A DNA stretch of 64,000 nt from Gemmatimonadales bacterium (lineage in GTDB: Bacteria; Gemmatimonadota; Gemmatimonadetes; Gemmatimonadales; GWC2-71-9), in the NCBI GenBank assembly GCA_036265815.1, contig DATAOI010000011.1, positions 34,865 to 98,864 of the forward strand. Reading direction: 5' to 3'. A model generated the notes under the pieces. That model had not been told where the DNA came from and did no database searches. It saw nothing but the letters and a program-made list of their open reading frames with translations. The first letter of the stretch is position 1. Each line of letters begins with the position of its first letter. Made by a program: the position numbers and the translations under genes. Positions 49,881 to 58,185 of this stretch are shown here, one piece after another.

Positions 49881-50888
49881 TCAGCAGCTCGTCATCGGTC
49901 CGCTCTGCAGCACCTCGAAGTCGCTCCCGTGCACCGGATGGGCACGGAGCTGGTCCAGTGCGTCCGACCAGGCCGGGTCGGAGGTGCCGGTGAGATACCA
50001 GGGACTTCCTTGATCGGCCAGCATGAGGCCGTACCGCTTGAGGGCGGTGAGCAGGATGAGGGCGTCGCCGGTGTACGCGTCGAGCGGGAAATCCGACTTG
50101 AGCCGTACCCGGGTGCCATAGGGCGGGAGACTGGTGTCGCTGTACTGCCCGCAGTGGCCGGCCGGCGCCACATACGCCCGCCGCACGTGCGGGACGGTGA
50201 AGCGGATCGCGTGGGTCAATCGGTCCTCGGCCACTTCCGCGTGCTTGAGCAGCCCGGGGAGAATCGGCAGGCCCGCCGCGTCCGCCGAGGTCCAGCCGGC
50301 GGGACGAGTGGCATTGGTGGTGAGATCCCACCTGGCGGAGGAGCTCACCTGGAACCCGCTGCCCGTACGGACCGCGTTGTAGAGCTCATACAGCACGCAC
50401 TCGCCCTGCCGAACCACCAGGACGTGCCGATCGCCCGAGCCCGGATCCGGATCGCTGGTGCTGCCGCCTTCGATCGGCGCGTTCAGCGGAATCGGCATCG
50501 GCCCCAGATCGCTCTCATCGGAGTAGTCGGCGCCGTCGGTTCCGAAGGTAATCGGGACCAACGGCTGGTCCGCCGGCACGACGGTGTAAGGGATGCCGTA
50601 GTACGTCTCGCTGGTCCCGAGATCGAGATGTAGGGCGCTGGCGGGCGACATGACCGCGAGGAGCGCAGCCGAGTTGGTCGCGACCGGATCGCCGCTCACC
50701 TCGCGATTCCAGGCGTTGCTGGCCGGAAAGACCTGGCACCCGCCGATGCTCGCGAGGGCTCCACTCTCTCCAGGCGGGTCGCCGCCGCCGATCGGCGGGT
50801 CGCCGCCGGCCGGACCCGGGTCGGCAGGACCCGCCGAGGCACCGCACCCTGCAAGGAGCAGACAGAGAAGGAGCCGACGGAGCCGCAT
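49881..50888 (-). CDS. large secreted lipoprotein, unknown
   Basis: 335 residues with signal MRLRRLLLCLLLAGC (Cys15) after GGCGGAG. A Gly/Pro linker (residues 18-42) leads to a globular domain: CQVFPASNAWNREVSGDPVA, ETYYGIPYTVVPADQPLVPI, GECVLYELYNAVR and PHVRRAYVAPAGHCGQYSDT. The phrase CQVFPxxNxWN recurs in secreted proteins of Actinobacteria and others, without known function; a carbohydrate-active role is a guess. Converges on the DinB gene (4 bp). Confidence 0.75.
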   Translation of the reverse strand: MRLRRLLLCLLLAGCGASAGPADPGPAGGDPPIGGGDPPGESGALASIGGCQVFPASNAWNREVSGDPVATNSAALLAVMSPASALHLDLGTSETYYGIPYTVVPADQPLVPITFGTDGADYSDESDLGPMPIPLNAPIEGGSTSDPDPGSGDRHVLVVRQGECVLYELYNAVRTGSGFQVSSSARWDLTTNATRPAGWTSADAAGLPILPGLLKHAEVAEDRLTHAIRFTVPHVRRAYVAPAGHCGQYSDTSLPPYGTRVRLKSDFPLDAYTGDALILLTALKRYGLMLADQGSPWYLTGTSDPAWSDALDQLRAHPVHGSDFEVLQSGPMTSC

Positions 50889-51047
50889 GGAAGTCTCCGC
50901 CCCAGAACGGGGTACCTGCGGGGTGCAAGAATGGTCTCGGTGGCATGTCGGGAATGAGCAAGTTCCATGCTGTGGGCGCCGGTAGAGAGGTTGGCACCGA
51001 TCCCGTCCGGCCCTAAGTTCTTGGACACCCGATCACGGAGAAACGCT

Positions 51048-51323
51048 ATGGGCAACGAGGGGCCGAGGCGCCCGGAGAACACCCAGGAGTTCGTGGCCAT
51101 GTGGAATGCGGTCACCGAGGAGGCGTTGATGCACAAGCTCACCGGCGTGCTGCCGCCGCTGGCCCGCGGCTTGTCCTCGCCGCTGCAACTGGGGGAGCTC
51201 CAGGCCGAGGCGCTCTCGCCGGTGCTGCTGCGCGCCTTCCAGATCGCGGCATCACCCCAGGGCGGAGTGGGCGCTGCGGTCCAGTTCCTGGGCGAGCTGG
51301 CCGCCGACGCCACCGCCAAGTAG
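51048..51323 (+). CDS. small helical protein
   Basis: 91 residues from ATG 51048 with GGAG upstream. NTQEFVAMWNAVTEEALMHK then LQAEALSPVLLRAFQIAASP. Helical, no family recognised. Divergent from the large lipoprotein gene. Confidence 0.65.
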   Translation: MGNEGPRRPENTQEFVAMWNAVTEEALMHKLTGVLPPLARGLSSPLQLGELQAEALSPVLLRAFQIAASPQGGVGAAVQFLGELAADATAK

Positions 51324-51352
51324 ATCGCTTCCTTTCAGCCCCGGGGATCCGC

Positions 51353-51559
51353 ATGCGCCATCTGTTCGCGTTACTCGCGCTGCTCGGCGTCGCAGGGGTG
51401 GCGTTCGGCATCGCGCTCATCGCCCACAACGTGCCCGGCCAGGCGGGGCCGTTGCCGTTTCGCTTCGAGACCGCCGGCGGCCCCGGACCGATCCTGGCCG
51501 GGCTGATGTTGATTGCCGGCAGTCTGTATCTGCGGTCGGTATGGCGGGGCAAGGACTAG
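51353..51559 (+). CDS. small two-helix membrane protein
   Basis: 68 residues: LFALLALLGVAGVAFGIALI and GPILAGLMLIAGSLYLRSVW are the membrane segments, with a polar loop (HNVPGQAGPLPFRFETAGGP) between. Unknown. Confidence 0.6.
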   Translation: MRHLFALLALLGVAGVAFGIALIAHNVPGQAGPLPFRFETAGGPGPILAGLMLIAGSLYLRSVWRGKD

Positions 51560-51567
51560 CCACACCG

Positions 51568-51966
51568 ATGATGCCGATCCTGCGCAGTCTGCTGGACGCG
51601 CTGGGCGACTTGCGCTCGCACCACCGGCGCCGCCTGCCGTTCGTCACCTTGCCGCTGGAGCGCCGCCGCCCCCGCATCGCCGCCGAGGATTATGCGGCCC
51701 GGCATTCGATCGAGCACACCCTGGATCGGAAAGCCGAGCTGCGCCGCCTGGCCCCGACCCACGCCGCGGCCGCCCAGCGCTACCACGAGCTGCTCACCTA
51801 CGAGCTGCAGGGGCTGCGCGAGGTGGTGACCGTTCTCGATTCCAGCGCGGGCGGCCGCGATCTTCAGGAGTGCCTCGCGGAGACCCGCGAGGAGATCGAC
51901 CGGCTGGCGATCGAGGTGGCCTGGTGCGCCACCCTGCTCGAGAAGTCTCCGGCACCGTCCGTGTGA
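51568..51966 (+). CDS. helical protein, unknown
   Basis: 132 residues: DYAARHSIEHTLDRKAELRR then AAAAQRYHELLTYELQGLRE and ECLAETREEIDRLAIEVAWC. A His/Glu-rich helical bundle. ATG 51568 (MMPILRSLLD) is preferred; 51541 overlaps the preceding gene. Stop overlaps the next GTG. Confidence 0.6.
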   Translation: MMPILRSLLDALGDLRSHHRRRLPFVTLPLERRRPRIAAEDYAARHSIEHTLDRKAELRRLAPTHAAAAQRYHELLTYELQGLREVVTVLDSSAGGRDLQECLAETREEIDRLAIEVAWCATLLEKSPAPSV

Positions 51967-52175
51967 AACGGGAGGTGCTCCGCCTGGTCGGTGTGGTGCT
52001 TCTGATCGACGCCGGGTTCATCGCGCTCGCCCTCCTCACCCCGCTCCGCTCCGCCACGCCTGCCATCAAGTTGGCCTACACCGCGCTCTGGACCGGCGTG
52101 ACGCTCTTCGCCGTGATCCGGGGGCTGAGCCGGATCCGGGCGATCCGGCAGCAGGGGACAGGGCGGAGGGGGTAG
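51963..52175 (+). CDS. small two-helix membrane protein
   Basis: 70 residues from GTG (GTGA overlap). VLRLVGVVLLIDAGFIALAL and KLAYTALWTGVTLFAVIRGL are membrane segments; the tail is basic. Unknown. Confidence 0.6.
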   Translation: MKREVLRLVGVVLLIDAGFIALALLTPLRSATPAIKLAYTALWTGVTLFAVIRGLSRIRAIRQQGTGRRG

Positions 52176-52231
52176 CGGGGCAGGGACAGCCAGACGGCCG
52201 CCAAGCCTCCGTCACGCGTGGCCCGCCGCAC

Positions 52232-52263
52232 TTGACCCCGATTTAACTGAGCGATTAATTAAA
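52232..52263 (+). promoter_or_regulatory. promoter and palindromic operator of the TetR-HlyD-ABC operon
   Basis: TTGACC (52232-52237) and TTAATT (52255-52260) are 17 bp apart, placing transcription start at about 52267, the base before the TetR ATG at 52268, so the mRNA would be leaderless. The 22-bp palindrome TTTAACTGAGC/GATTAATTAAA (52242-52263, 8 of 11 positions symmetric) covers the -10 region and is the likely TetR operator. No ribosome site is present. Confidence 0.6.
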
Positions 52264-52267
52264 CAAC

Positions 52268-52930
52268 ATGGCCGACACGCCCAGCCGCGACCAGATCCTC
52301 GATGCCGCCGAGCGGCTCTTCGCCGAGCAGGGCTACGCCCGCACCACCGTCAAACAGATCGGCCGGGCGGCCGGCGTGAACAGCGCACTGTTGTACTACT
52401 ACTTCGCCGACAAGGAAGAGCTGTACCAGCAGGTGCTGCGGCGCCTGATCGGGGAGCTCGTCCGCCGGACCAGCGGCGGCCTCGACCGGCCGGGGCCTCC
52501 GGCGGTCCAGCTACGCGCGATGGTCGAGGCCCAGGCGGAGACGATCGCCTCCAACCCCCGGTTCCCCCGCCTGCTGGTGCGGGAGCTGGCGGAGTCGGAC
52601 GCGGCCCACGCCGTGGGCCAGCTCCACGTCATCGCCGCCACCACCTTCCGCCGGCTCTGCGATCTGGTGCGCGAGGGCCAGGCGGCCGGCGTGTTCCGGC
52701 GGGGCCTGGATCCCCGCTTCGCCGCCATCTCGATCGTGTCTCAGGTCGCCTACTTCGCCATCGCCCGACCGGCGATCCGCATCCTGCTGGCGACCGGCCC
52801 GACCGGCCCATCGCGCGAGACGCTCCGCCGCTTCGCGCGGCACGCGGCGGAGTTCGCGCTCGCCGCGCTCACCACTGCGCCTGCGGCACCCGCCGCGGCT
52901 CGCCCGCGACGCGCCCGGAGGGTGGGATGA
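52268..52930 (+). CDS. TetR-family repressor (CecR/YbiH-like)
   Basis: 220 residues. N-terminal HTH: RDQILDAAERLFAEQGYART followed by TTVKQIGRAAGVNSALLYYY and FADKEELYQQVL. The C-terminal ligand domain (RLLVRELAESDAAHAVGQLH) resembles the CecR group, which in E. coli controls ybhG-ybhF-ybhSR. Here the same export genes follow directly with ATGA overlap, so it probably autoregulates this operon. C terminus is basic. Confidence 0.9.
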   Translation: MADTPSRDQILDAAERLFAEQGYARTTVKQIGRAAGVNSALLYYYFADKEELYQQVLRRLIGELVRRTSGGLDRPGPPAVQLRAMVEAQAETIASNPRFPRLLVRELAESDAAHAVGQLHVIAATTFRRLCDLVREGQAAGVFRRGLDPRFAAISIVSQVAYFAIARPAIRILLATGPTGPSRETLRRFARHAAEFALAALTTAPAAPAAARPRRARRVG

Positions 52931-53889
52931 GACGGGGAAGGTGGTGCCTCCTGCTGCTCGCCCTCGGCTGCCGTCGCTCCGGGCCCGAGGCGATCGTCGG
53001 CACCGGTACCATCGAGGTGCGGGAGGTGAACGTGGCGCCCCAGGTGCCCGCCCGGGTGGTGCGCGTCTGGCATGACGAGGGAGAGGCGGTGCGCGCGGGG
53101 GACACCCTGATCGCGCTCACCCAGTCGACCACCCGGGCCGATCTGGCGGAGGCCGCGGCGCGGGTTCGCGCGGCCGATGCGGCGTTGCGCGAAGCACTGG
53201 CGGGCACCCGGCCCGAGGAGCTCCGGCGCGCCGAAGCCGAGCTGCGGATGGCGGAGGCGGAGGCCGACCGCGCCGCGCGGGACCTCGTTCGAGTCCGCCC
53301 GCTCGCCTCCAATGGCACGGTGAGCCGCCAGTCGCTCGACGAGGCGGAGGCCGCCGCCGCATCCACCGCCGCGCGCCGGGATGCGGCCCGCCATGCGCTC
53401 GATCTGCTGCGTGAAGGCACCCGGCCGGAGCGGATCCAGGCAGCCAGGGCGGAGGCCGCGCGCGCCCGGGCGGCCCTCCAGGCCACCACCGCGGTCGCGC
53501 ATGACCTGGTGCTTCAGGCGCCGGTCTCCGGCGTGGTCCTCTCCCGCAACGCTGAGCCGGGCGAGATGCTCGCCGTGGGACAGTCAGCCGTCACCCTGGG
53601 CGAGTCGGCCGATCCGTTCGTCCGGGTATACATCCCGACCCGCCAGTTACCGCGGGTGCGCCAGGGCCAGACCGCCACCGCCGTGCTGGATGGCTTTCCC
53701 CGACGACCGGTGGCCGGGCGCGTGGTCGCCATCAATCCCCAGGCGGAATTCACTCCCCGCGTGGCGCTGACCGAGCGGGAGCGCGCCGATCTGGTCTTCG
53801 GCGTCAAGGTAGCGCTCCAGGATTCCACCGGTTTTCTCAAGCCGGGGCTTCCCGCCACGGTGGAGATTCACGCTCCGGAGACGCCATGA
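52927..53889 (+). CDS. HlyD-type membrane fusion lipoprotein (YbhG-like)
   Basis: 320 residues. MRRGRWCLLLLALGC gives a lipobox (Cys15). Then the lipoyl-like half motif VNVAPQVPARVVRVWHDEGE, a long coiled-coil hairpin (about 65-180, AAARVRAADAALREALAGTR) and the second half DLVLQAPVSGVVLSRNAEPG. Barrel end: GLPATVEIHAPE. Periplasmic adaptor of an exporter. Overlaps TetR and the ATPase by 4 bp each. Confidence 0.92.
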   Translation: MRRGRWCLLLLALGCRRSGPEAIVGTGTIEVREVNVAPQVPARVVRVWHDEGEAVRAGDTLIALTQSTTRADLAEAAARVRAADAALREALAGTRPEELRRAEAELRMAEAEADRAARDLVRVRPLASNGTVSRQSLDEAEAAAASTAARRDAARHALDLLREGTRPERIQAARAEAARARAALQATTAVAHDLVLQAPVSGVVLSRNAEPGEMLAVGQSAVTLGESADPFVRVYIPTRQLPRVRQGQTATAVLDGFPRRPVAGRVVAINPQAEFTPRVALTERERADLVFGVKVALQDSTGFLKPGLPATVEIHAPETP

Positions 53890-54644
53890 CGGCCACGGCG
53901 CCGGCAGAAGAGGCGGTGGTGATTCACGGCTTGCGGAAGGTCTTCGGCACCCGCGTCGCCGTGGAAGGGCTGGAGCTTTCCATCCATCGCGGTGAAGTGT
54001 TCGGCCTGCTGGGTCCCAACGGCTCCGGCAAGACCACCACCATCCGCATGCTCTGCGGCCTGATGACCCCGACCTCCGGCACCGCCACCGTGGTCGGCCA
54101 CGACGTCAATCGGGAACCGGAGCAGATCCGGCGCAAGATCGGCTACATGTCCCAGCGCTTCGGGCTGTACGACGATCTGACCGTCGCCGAGAACATCCGG
54201 TTCTACGCCTCCATCTACGGCCTGAGTGGCGCCGAACGCCGGAAGCGCACCGCCGAGCTCCTCGCCGAGCTCGGCCTCGAGCCCCGAGCGGGCCAGCTCG
54301 CCGGCGAGCTGAGCGGCGGCTGGAAGCAGCGGCTGGCCCTGGCGTGCGCCACTGCGCACCGGCCGGCGATGCTCTTTCTCGACGAGCCCACGGCCGGCGT
54401 CGATCCGGCGTCGCGCCGGCTCTTCTGGGAGTGGATCTACGCGCTGGCCCGGCAGGGCACGACTATTCTGGTGACCACCCACTACATGGACGAAGCGGAG
54501 CGCTGCCAGCGGCTGGCGTTTCTCTCCCGCGGGCGCCTCATCGCCGTGGGCACCGTCGCCGAGGTGCTGGCGCAGTTCGGCCAGCCCTCGATCGAGGATG
54601 TGTTCATCGAGCTGCAGCGGCGGGACGAGGGGGCGGTGGTATGA
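53886..54644 (+). CDS. ABC transporter ATPase (YbhF-like, single domain)
   Basis: 252 residues. Walker A GLLGPNGSGKTTTIRMLCG (about 40-58), signature LSGGWKQRLALACA (about 141-154), Walker B AMLFLDEPTAGVDP (about 161-174) and H-loop VTTHYMDEAE. E. coli YbhF is a tandem ATPase; this is one domain, so it must dimerise. Overlaps the HlyD and permease genes. Confidence 0.95.
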   Translation: MTATAPAEEAVVIHGLRKVFGTRVAVEGLELSIHRGEVFGLLGPNGSGKTTTIRMLCGLMTPTSGTATVVGHDVNREPEQIRRKIGYMSQRFGLYDDLTVAENIRFYASIYGLSGAERRKRTAELLAELGLEPRAGQLAGELSGGWKQRLALACATAHRPAMLFLDEPTAGVDPASRRLFWEWIYALARQGTTILVTTHYMDEAERCQRLAFLSRGRLIAVGTVAEVLAQFGQPSIEDVFIELQRRDEGAVV

Positions 54645-55744
54645 GACTCTGGCCGATGCTGTGGAAGGAGATGGTGCAGCTCCGGCGCGACCGCTTCACC
54701 CTCGCCATGATGCTCGGCATCCCGGCGATCCAGCTGGTCCTCTTTGGCTACGCCATCCAGACCGAGGTGCGCCACCTCCCCACCGTGGTGCTGGACGAGT
54801 CGCGGACTCCGGAGAGCCGCCGGCTGATCGAGGTGCTGCGGAACACCGGCGACTTCGATGTGGTGGAGCAGGTCCAGAGCCGGGGCGAACTGGCGAATCG
54901 GATCGAAGACGGCCAGGCCAGCGCCGGCCTGGTCATCCCGCCGCGCTTTATGCGGGACATCGAGCGCGGTGCCACGGGGCGGGCCCAGATCATCGTCGAC
55001 GCGGCCGACCCGCTGGCCTCGACGGCCGCCCTCTCCGGCGCCGTGCAGGCCGGGTCTGCCCGGGCCGCCGAGCTCGCGGGAGGCGGTGTGGCCCGGCCGG
55101 CCCGACTCGAGGTGCGGGTCCGGCCGCTGTACAACCCGGGCCTTCGGAGCGCGGTCTTCATCGTGCCCGGCATCATTGGTGTCCTGCTCTCGCTCACCCT
55201 GGTCCTCATCACCAGCATGGCCATCGTACGGGAGCGAGAGCGCGGCACTCTGGAGCAGCTCATCGTGACGCCGATCGACAAGACCAGTCTCATGCTGGGC
55301 AAGATCCTGCCGTTCCTGCTGATTGGCTACATCCAGATCACCGTCATCCTGCTCCTGGGCCGGCTGCTCTTCCAGGTGCCCATGCTGGGTAGCCTTCCGC
55401 TGCTCTACCTGCTGAGCTTCGCCTTCATCGTGGCCAGCCTCGCGCTGGGGCTGCTCATGTCCACCCTGGTGCGGAGCCAGGTCCAGGCGATGCAGCTGAG
55501 CTTCCTCTTCCTGCTGCCCAACATCCTGCTCTCAGGCTTCATGTTCCCCCGTGAGGCCATGCCAGCGCCCGCCCAGTGGATCGGCGCGGCGCTGCCGCTC
55601 ACCTACTTCCTCAAAATTCTGCGCGGTGTGTTGTTGAAGGACGTGGGGCTGGAGCATCTCTGGCGCGAGGGTCTCATCCTGGTCGGATTTGCGGTCGCGC
55701 TGGTGGCGCTCAGCGTGGCGCGGTTCCAGAAGACAATTGAGTAG
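54641..55744 (+). CDS. ABC-2 type permease (YbhS/YbhR-like)
   Basis: 367 residues. N-terminal cytoplasmic MLWKEMVQLRRDRFTLAMML, first helix about 20-38, a large periplasmic loop (about 45-175, VLDESRTPESRRLIEVLRNT), then five helices including VFIVPGIIGVLLSLTLVLIT, the family motif RERERGTLEQLIVTPIDKTS and SFLFLLPNILLSGFMFPREA. Only one permease gene is present versus two in E. coli, so it should homodimerise. Confidence 0.93.
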   Translation: MRLWPMLWKEMVQLRRDRFTLAMMLGIPAIQLVLFGYAIQTEVRHLPTVVLDESRTPESRRLIEVLRNTGDFDVVEQVQSRGELANRIEDGQASAGLVIPPRFMRDIERGATGRAQIIVDAADPLASTAALSGAVQAGSARAAELAGGGVARPARLEVRVRPLYNPGLRSAVFIVPGIIGVLLSLTLVLITSMAIVRERERGTLEQLIVTPIDKTSLMLGKILPFLLIGYIQITVILLLGRLLFQVPMLGSLPLLYLLSFAFIVASLALGLLMSTLVRSQVQAMQLSFLFLLPNILLSGFMFPREAMPAPAQWIGAALPLTYFLKILRGVLLKDVGLEHLWREGLILVGFAVALVALSVARFQKTIE

Positions 55745-55748
55745 GGAC

Positions 55749-55784
55749 GGCAGGGTGGGGCAGGGTGGGGCAAGGTGGGGCAGG
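55749..55784 (+). repeat. decamer tandem array (GGTGGGGCAG unit), left
   Basis: About 3.5 copies of a 10-bp unit, CAGGGTGGGG CAGGGTGGGG CAAGGTGGGG then CAGG, starting 5 bp after the permease stop. Its complement, CCCCACCCTG, is the unit of the array at 55989-56071. Confidence 0.85.
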
Positions 55785-55860
55785 CCACGCGTGAAAAACG
55801 GGGAGCATGCAGGGGACTGCGGTCCGAGCGCCGCGTGAGGAACCGAGTAGCGGGCCCGCG

Positions 55861-55927
55861 CTGTCATCCCGAGGAGCAGCTCCCTCGCCCTGAACGCAGC
55901 GATTGGACTCGGGATGCCACATGACAG
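55861..55927. repeat. TCATCCCGAG-type inverted repeat (REP/MITE-like)
   Basis: The arms are CTGTCATCCCGAG (55861-55873) and CTCGGGATG (55908-55916) with TGACAG (55922-55927), i.e. 9 plus 6 complementary bases with a 5-bp insertion CCACA in the right arm. The interior has CGCCCTGAACGCAGCGA. The motif resembles the TGTCATCC(C/T)GAG...CTCGGGATGACA dispersed repeats found in soil-bacterial genomes. It sits between the two decamer arrays. Confidence 0.7.
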
Positions 55928-55988
55928 CTTCCGGCTCGGCTCGACAGCGCGGCGCTCGAGATCACAGGCCCCCGCGCTCCCGCATCGC

Positions 55989-56071
55989 CCACCCCTTGCC
56001 TCACCCTGCCTCACCTTGCCTCACCTTGCCCCACCCTGCCTCACCTTGCCTCACCCTGCCCCACCCTCCCC
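55989..56071 (+). repeat. decamer tandem array (TCACCYTGCC unit), right
   Basis: About eight copies of a 10-bp unit (CCACCCTGCC, TCACCTTGCC, TCACCCTGCC), each differing at one or two bases. It is the reverse complement of the left array, so the two arrays flank the inverted repeat in opposite orientation. It ends 15 bp before glgX. Together with the left array and 55861-55927 it fills the 341-bp spacer 55745-56085, which has no gene. Confidence 0.85.
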
Positions 56072-56085
56072 TATACTTCTGCCCC

Positions 56086-58185
56086 ATGACGCACGTCGCT
56101 GCTGGGTCGACGTCTTCGCTGGGCGCTGCCTGGGACGGGAAGGGCACCAGCTTCGCGCTCGCTTCCGACCATGCCACCGCCGTCGAGCTCTGTCTCTTCG
56201 CGGCGACCGCCGACGCCATGACGTCGGATCGGGTGGAGATGACCCGCGGCGAAGGAGGCGTGTGGCAGGCGTACCTGCCGGGCGCCGGACCAGGGCAGCT
56301 CTACGGCTTCCGGGTGCACGGCCCCTACGCACCGGAGCAGGGCCACCGGTTCAACCCCGCCAAGCTGCTGCTGGACCCCTATGCCCGGGCCGTGGCCGGC
56401 CAGGTCCGCCGGGAGCGCGCCGGTGGGCTCGCGTCCGCCACCGAGCCATCGGGCGTGCCGTCGGGCGTGCCCGCGCCGGACCCCGCGGATACCGCCGGCA
56501 CGATGCCCAAGTCGGTGGTGGTCGATTCCGGCTTCGATTGGGCCGGGGACCGGGCACCACGGACCCCATGGGAACGTACCGTCGTCTACGAGTGCCACGT
56601 CAAAGGGATGACGATGCTGCACCCGGAGGTGCCGGAGGCGCTGCGTGGCACCTATCTCGGACTCGCCAGCGGGCCGATCATCGATCACCTGCAGCGGCTC
56701 GGCGTCACCGCGGTCGAGCTGCTCCCGGTGCACCACGCGGTGACCGAGGCGCGCCTCGCGGCGCTGGGACTGGTGAACTACTGGGGCTACAACCCCATCG
56801 GCTACTTCGCGCCGGACTCCCGGTTCGCCAGCGGCGACCGCGGGATCCAGGTCGCCGAGTTCAAGACCATGGTGGCGCGGCTGCACCGGGCGGGGCTCGA
56901 AGTCATCCTCGACGTGGTCTACAACCATACGGCCGAAGGCAATCATCGGGGCGAGACTCTCTGCTTCCGCGGGATCGACAACGCGGCGTACTATCGGTTG
57001 GAATCGCTCGATCCCAGCCGGTACGTCGACTATAGCGGCTGCGGGAACACGCTCGACATCCGACGACGTCGCACCCTCGAGCTGGTACTGGAGAGCCTCC
57101 GCTACTGGGTGGCGGAGATGCACGTGGACGGGTTCCGCTTCGATATCGCACCGGTGCTGGGCCGGGTGGACAGCGCGATGGACCCAACCGCTCCCTTCTT
57201 CGAGCTGGTGCGGCGGGACCCGATCCTGTCGGGGGTCAAGCTGATCGCGGAGCCCTGGGACCTCGGTCCCGATGGATATCAGGTCGGCCGCTTCCCGGCG
57301 GGCTGGGCCGAGTGGAACGGGAAGTACCGGGACGCGGCCCGCCGGTTCTGGCGGGGCGACACCGGCGCGGCGGGCGAGATGGCCTCCCGGCTCACCGGGA
57401 GCAGCGACCTGTACGAGGCAGCGGCCCGAGGTCCGCTGGCCAGCGTCAACTTCGTCACCTGCCACGACGGCTTCACCCTGCACGATCTGGTCAGCTACGA
57501 GCACAAGCACAACGAGGCCAACGGGGAGAACAACCGCGACGGCTCCGATCACAACCTGAGCCGGAACTGGGGAGTGGAAGGTCCCGCCGACGCGACCCAG
57601 ACCGTGCGGCGGCGAGAGCGGGTCAAGCGGGACTTTCTCGCCACCCTGGCGTTATCACTCGGAGTACCGATGATCTCCCACGGCGACGAGATCGGCCGCA
57701 CCCAGGCCGGGAACAACAACGCCTACTGCCACGACAGCCCGCTCAGCTGGGTCGACTGGCGGCTCACCCCCGCCCAGCGGCACCTCCTCGAGTTCACCCA
57801 GAGCGTCTTCGCGCTGCGGCGCCGCATGCCGGAGCTCAACCGGCGTGAGTTCTTTCCTCACGAGCAGGCCGGCTCCTGGGAAACCCGGCAGCTCTCCTGG
57901 CTCCGGACCGACGGCACCGAGATGACGGCGGATGACTGGCACGACGCGGCGAGACACGTGCTCGGCATGCTGATCCGGAACCAGGCGCGGGATCCGGTCC
58001 TGCTGCTGTGGCTCAACGGGGGAGGCCGGACCGCCCGGTGCACCGTGCCGGCCCCCACGCACTCGGGAACCTGGAGCTGCGTCATCGACACCGAGCAGGA
58101 TGCGGTCAACCGCCCTCAGGCCTGCGGAGACGGCGTCCGGGTCGCGCCGCACGCCCTGGTGCTGCTCCTCTGGGAGGCGCGGTGA
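56086..58185 (+). CDS. glgX: glycogen debranching enzyme (isoamylase type)
   Basis: 699 residues. N-terminal CBM48-like domain (GAAWDGKGTSFALASDHATA, GFRVHGPYAPEQGHRFNP), then the GH13 barrel: DVVYNHTAEGNHRG (region I), DGFRFDIAPVLG (nucleophile Asp), LIAEPWDLGP (acid/base Glu) and VTCHDGFTLHDLV (region IV). Cleaves alpha-1,6 branches of limit-dextrin glycogen. No SD; ATG 56086 follows the decamer array. Stop overlaps PPK2. Confidence 0.93.
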   Translation: MTHVAAGSTSSLGAAWDGKGTSFALASDHATAVELCLFAATADAMTSDRVEMTRGEGGVWQAYLPGAGPGQLYGFRVHGPYAPEQGHRFNPAKLLLDPYARAVAGQVRRERAGGLASATEPSGVPSGVPAPDPADTAGTMPKSVVVDSGFDWAGDRAPRTPWERTVVYECHVKGMTMLHPEVPEALRGTYLGLASGPIIDHLQRLGVTAVELLPVHHAVTEARLAALGLVNYWGYNPIGYFAPDSRFASGDRGIQVAEFKTMVARLHRAGLEVILDVVYNHTAEGNHRGETLCFRGIDNAAYYRLESLDPSRYVDYSGCGNTLDIRRRRTLELVLESLRYWVAEMHVDGFRFDIAPVLGRVDSAMDPTAPFFELVRRDPILSGVKLIAEPWDLGPDGYQVGRFPAGWAEWNGKYRDAARRFWRGDTGAAGEMASRLTGSSDLYEAAARGPLASVNFVTCHDGFTLHDLVSYEHKHNEANGENNRDGSDHNLSRNWGVEGPADATQTVRRRERVKRDFLATLALSLGVPMISHGDEIGRTQAGNNNAYCHDSPLSWVDWRLTPAQRHLLEFTQSVFALRRRMPELNRREFFPHEQAGSWETRQLSWLRTDGTEMTADDWHDAARHVLGMLIRNQARDPVLLLWLNGGGRTARCTVPAPTHSGTWSCVIDTEQDAVNRPQACGDGVRVAPHALVLLLWEAR

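Noticed and set aside
55989..56071. CRISPR-like array
   Set aside because: The 10-bp units are contiguous with no spacers and vary between copies, so it is a tandem repeat.
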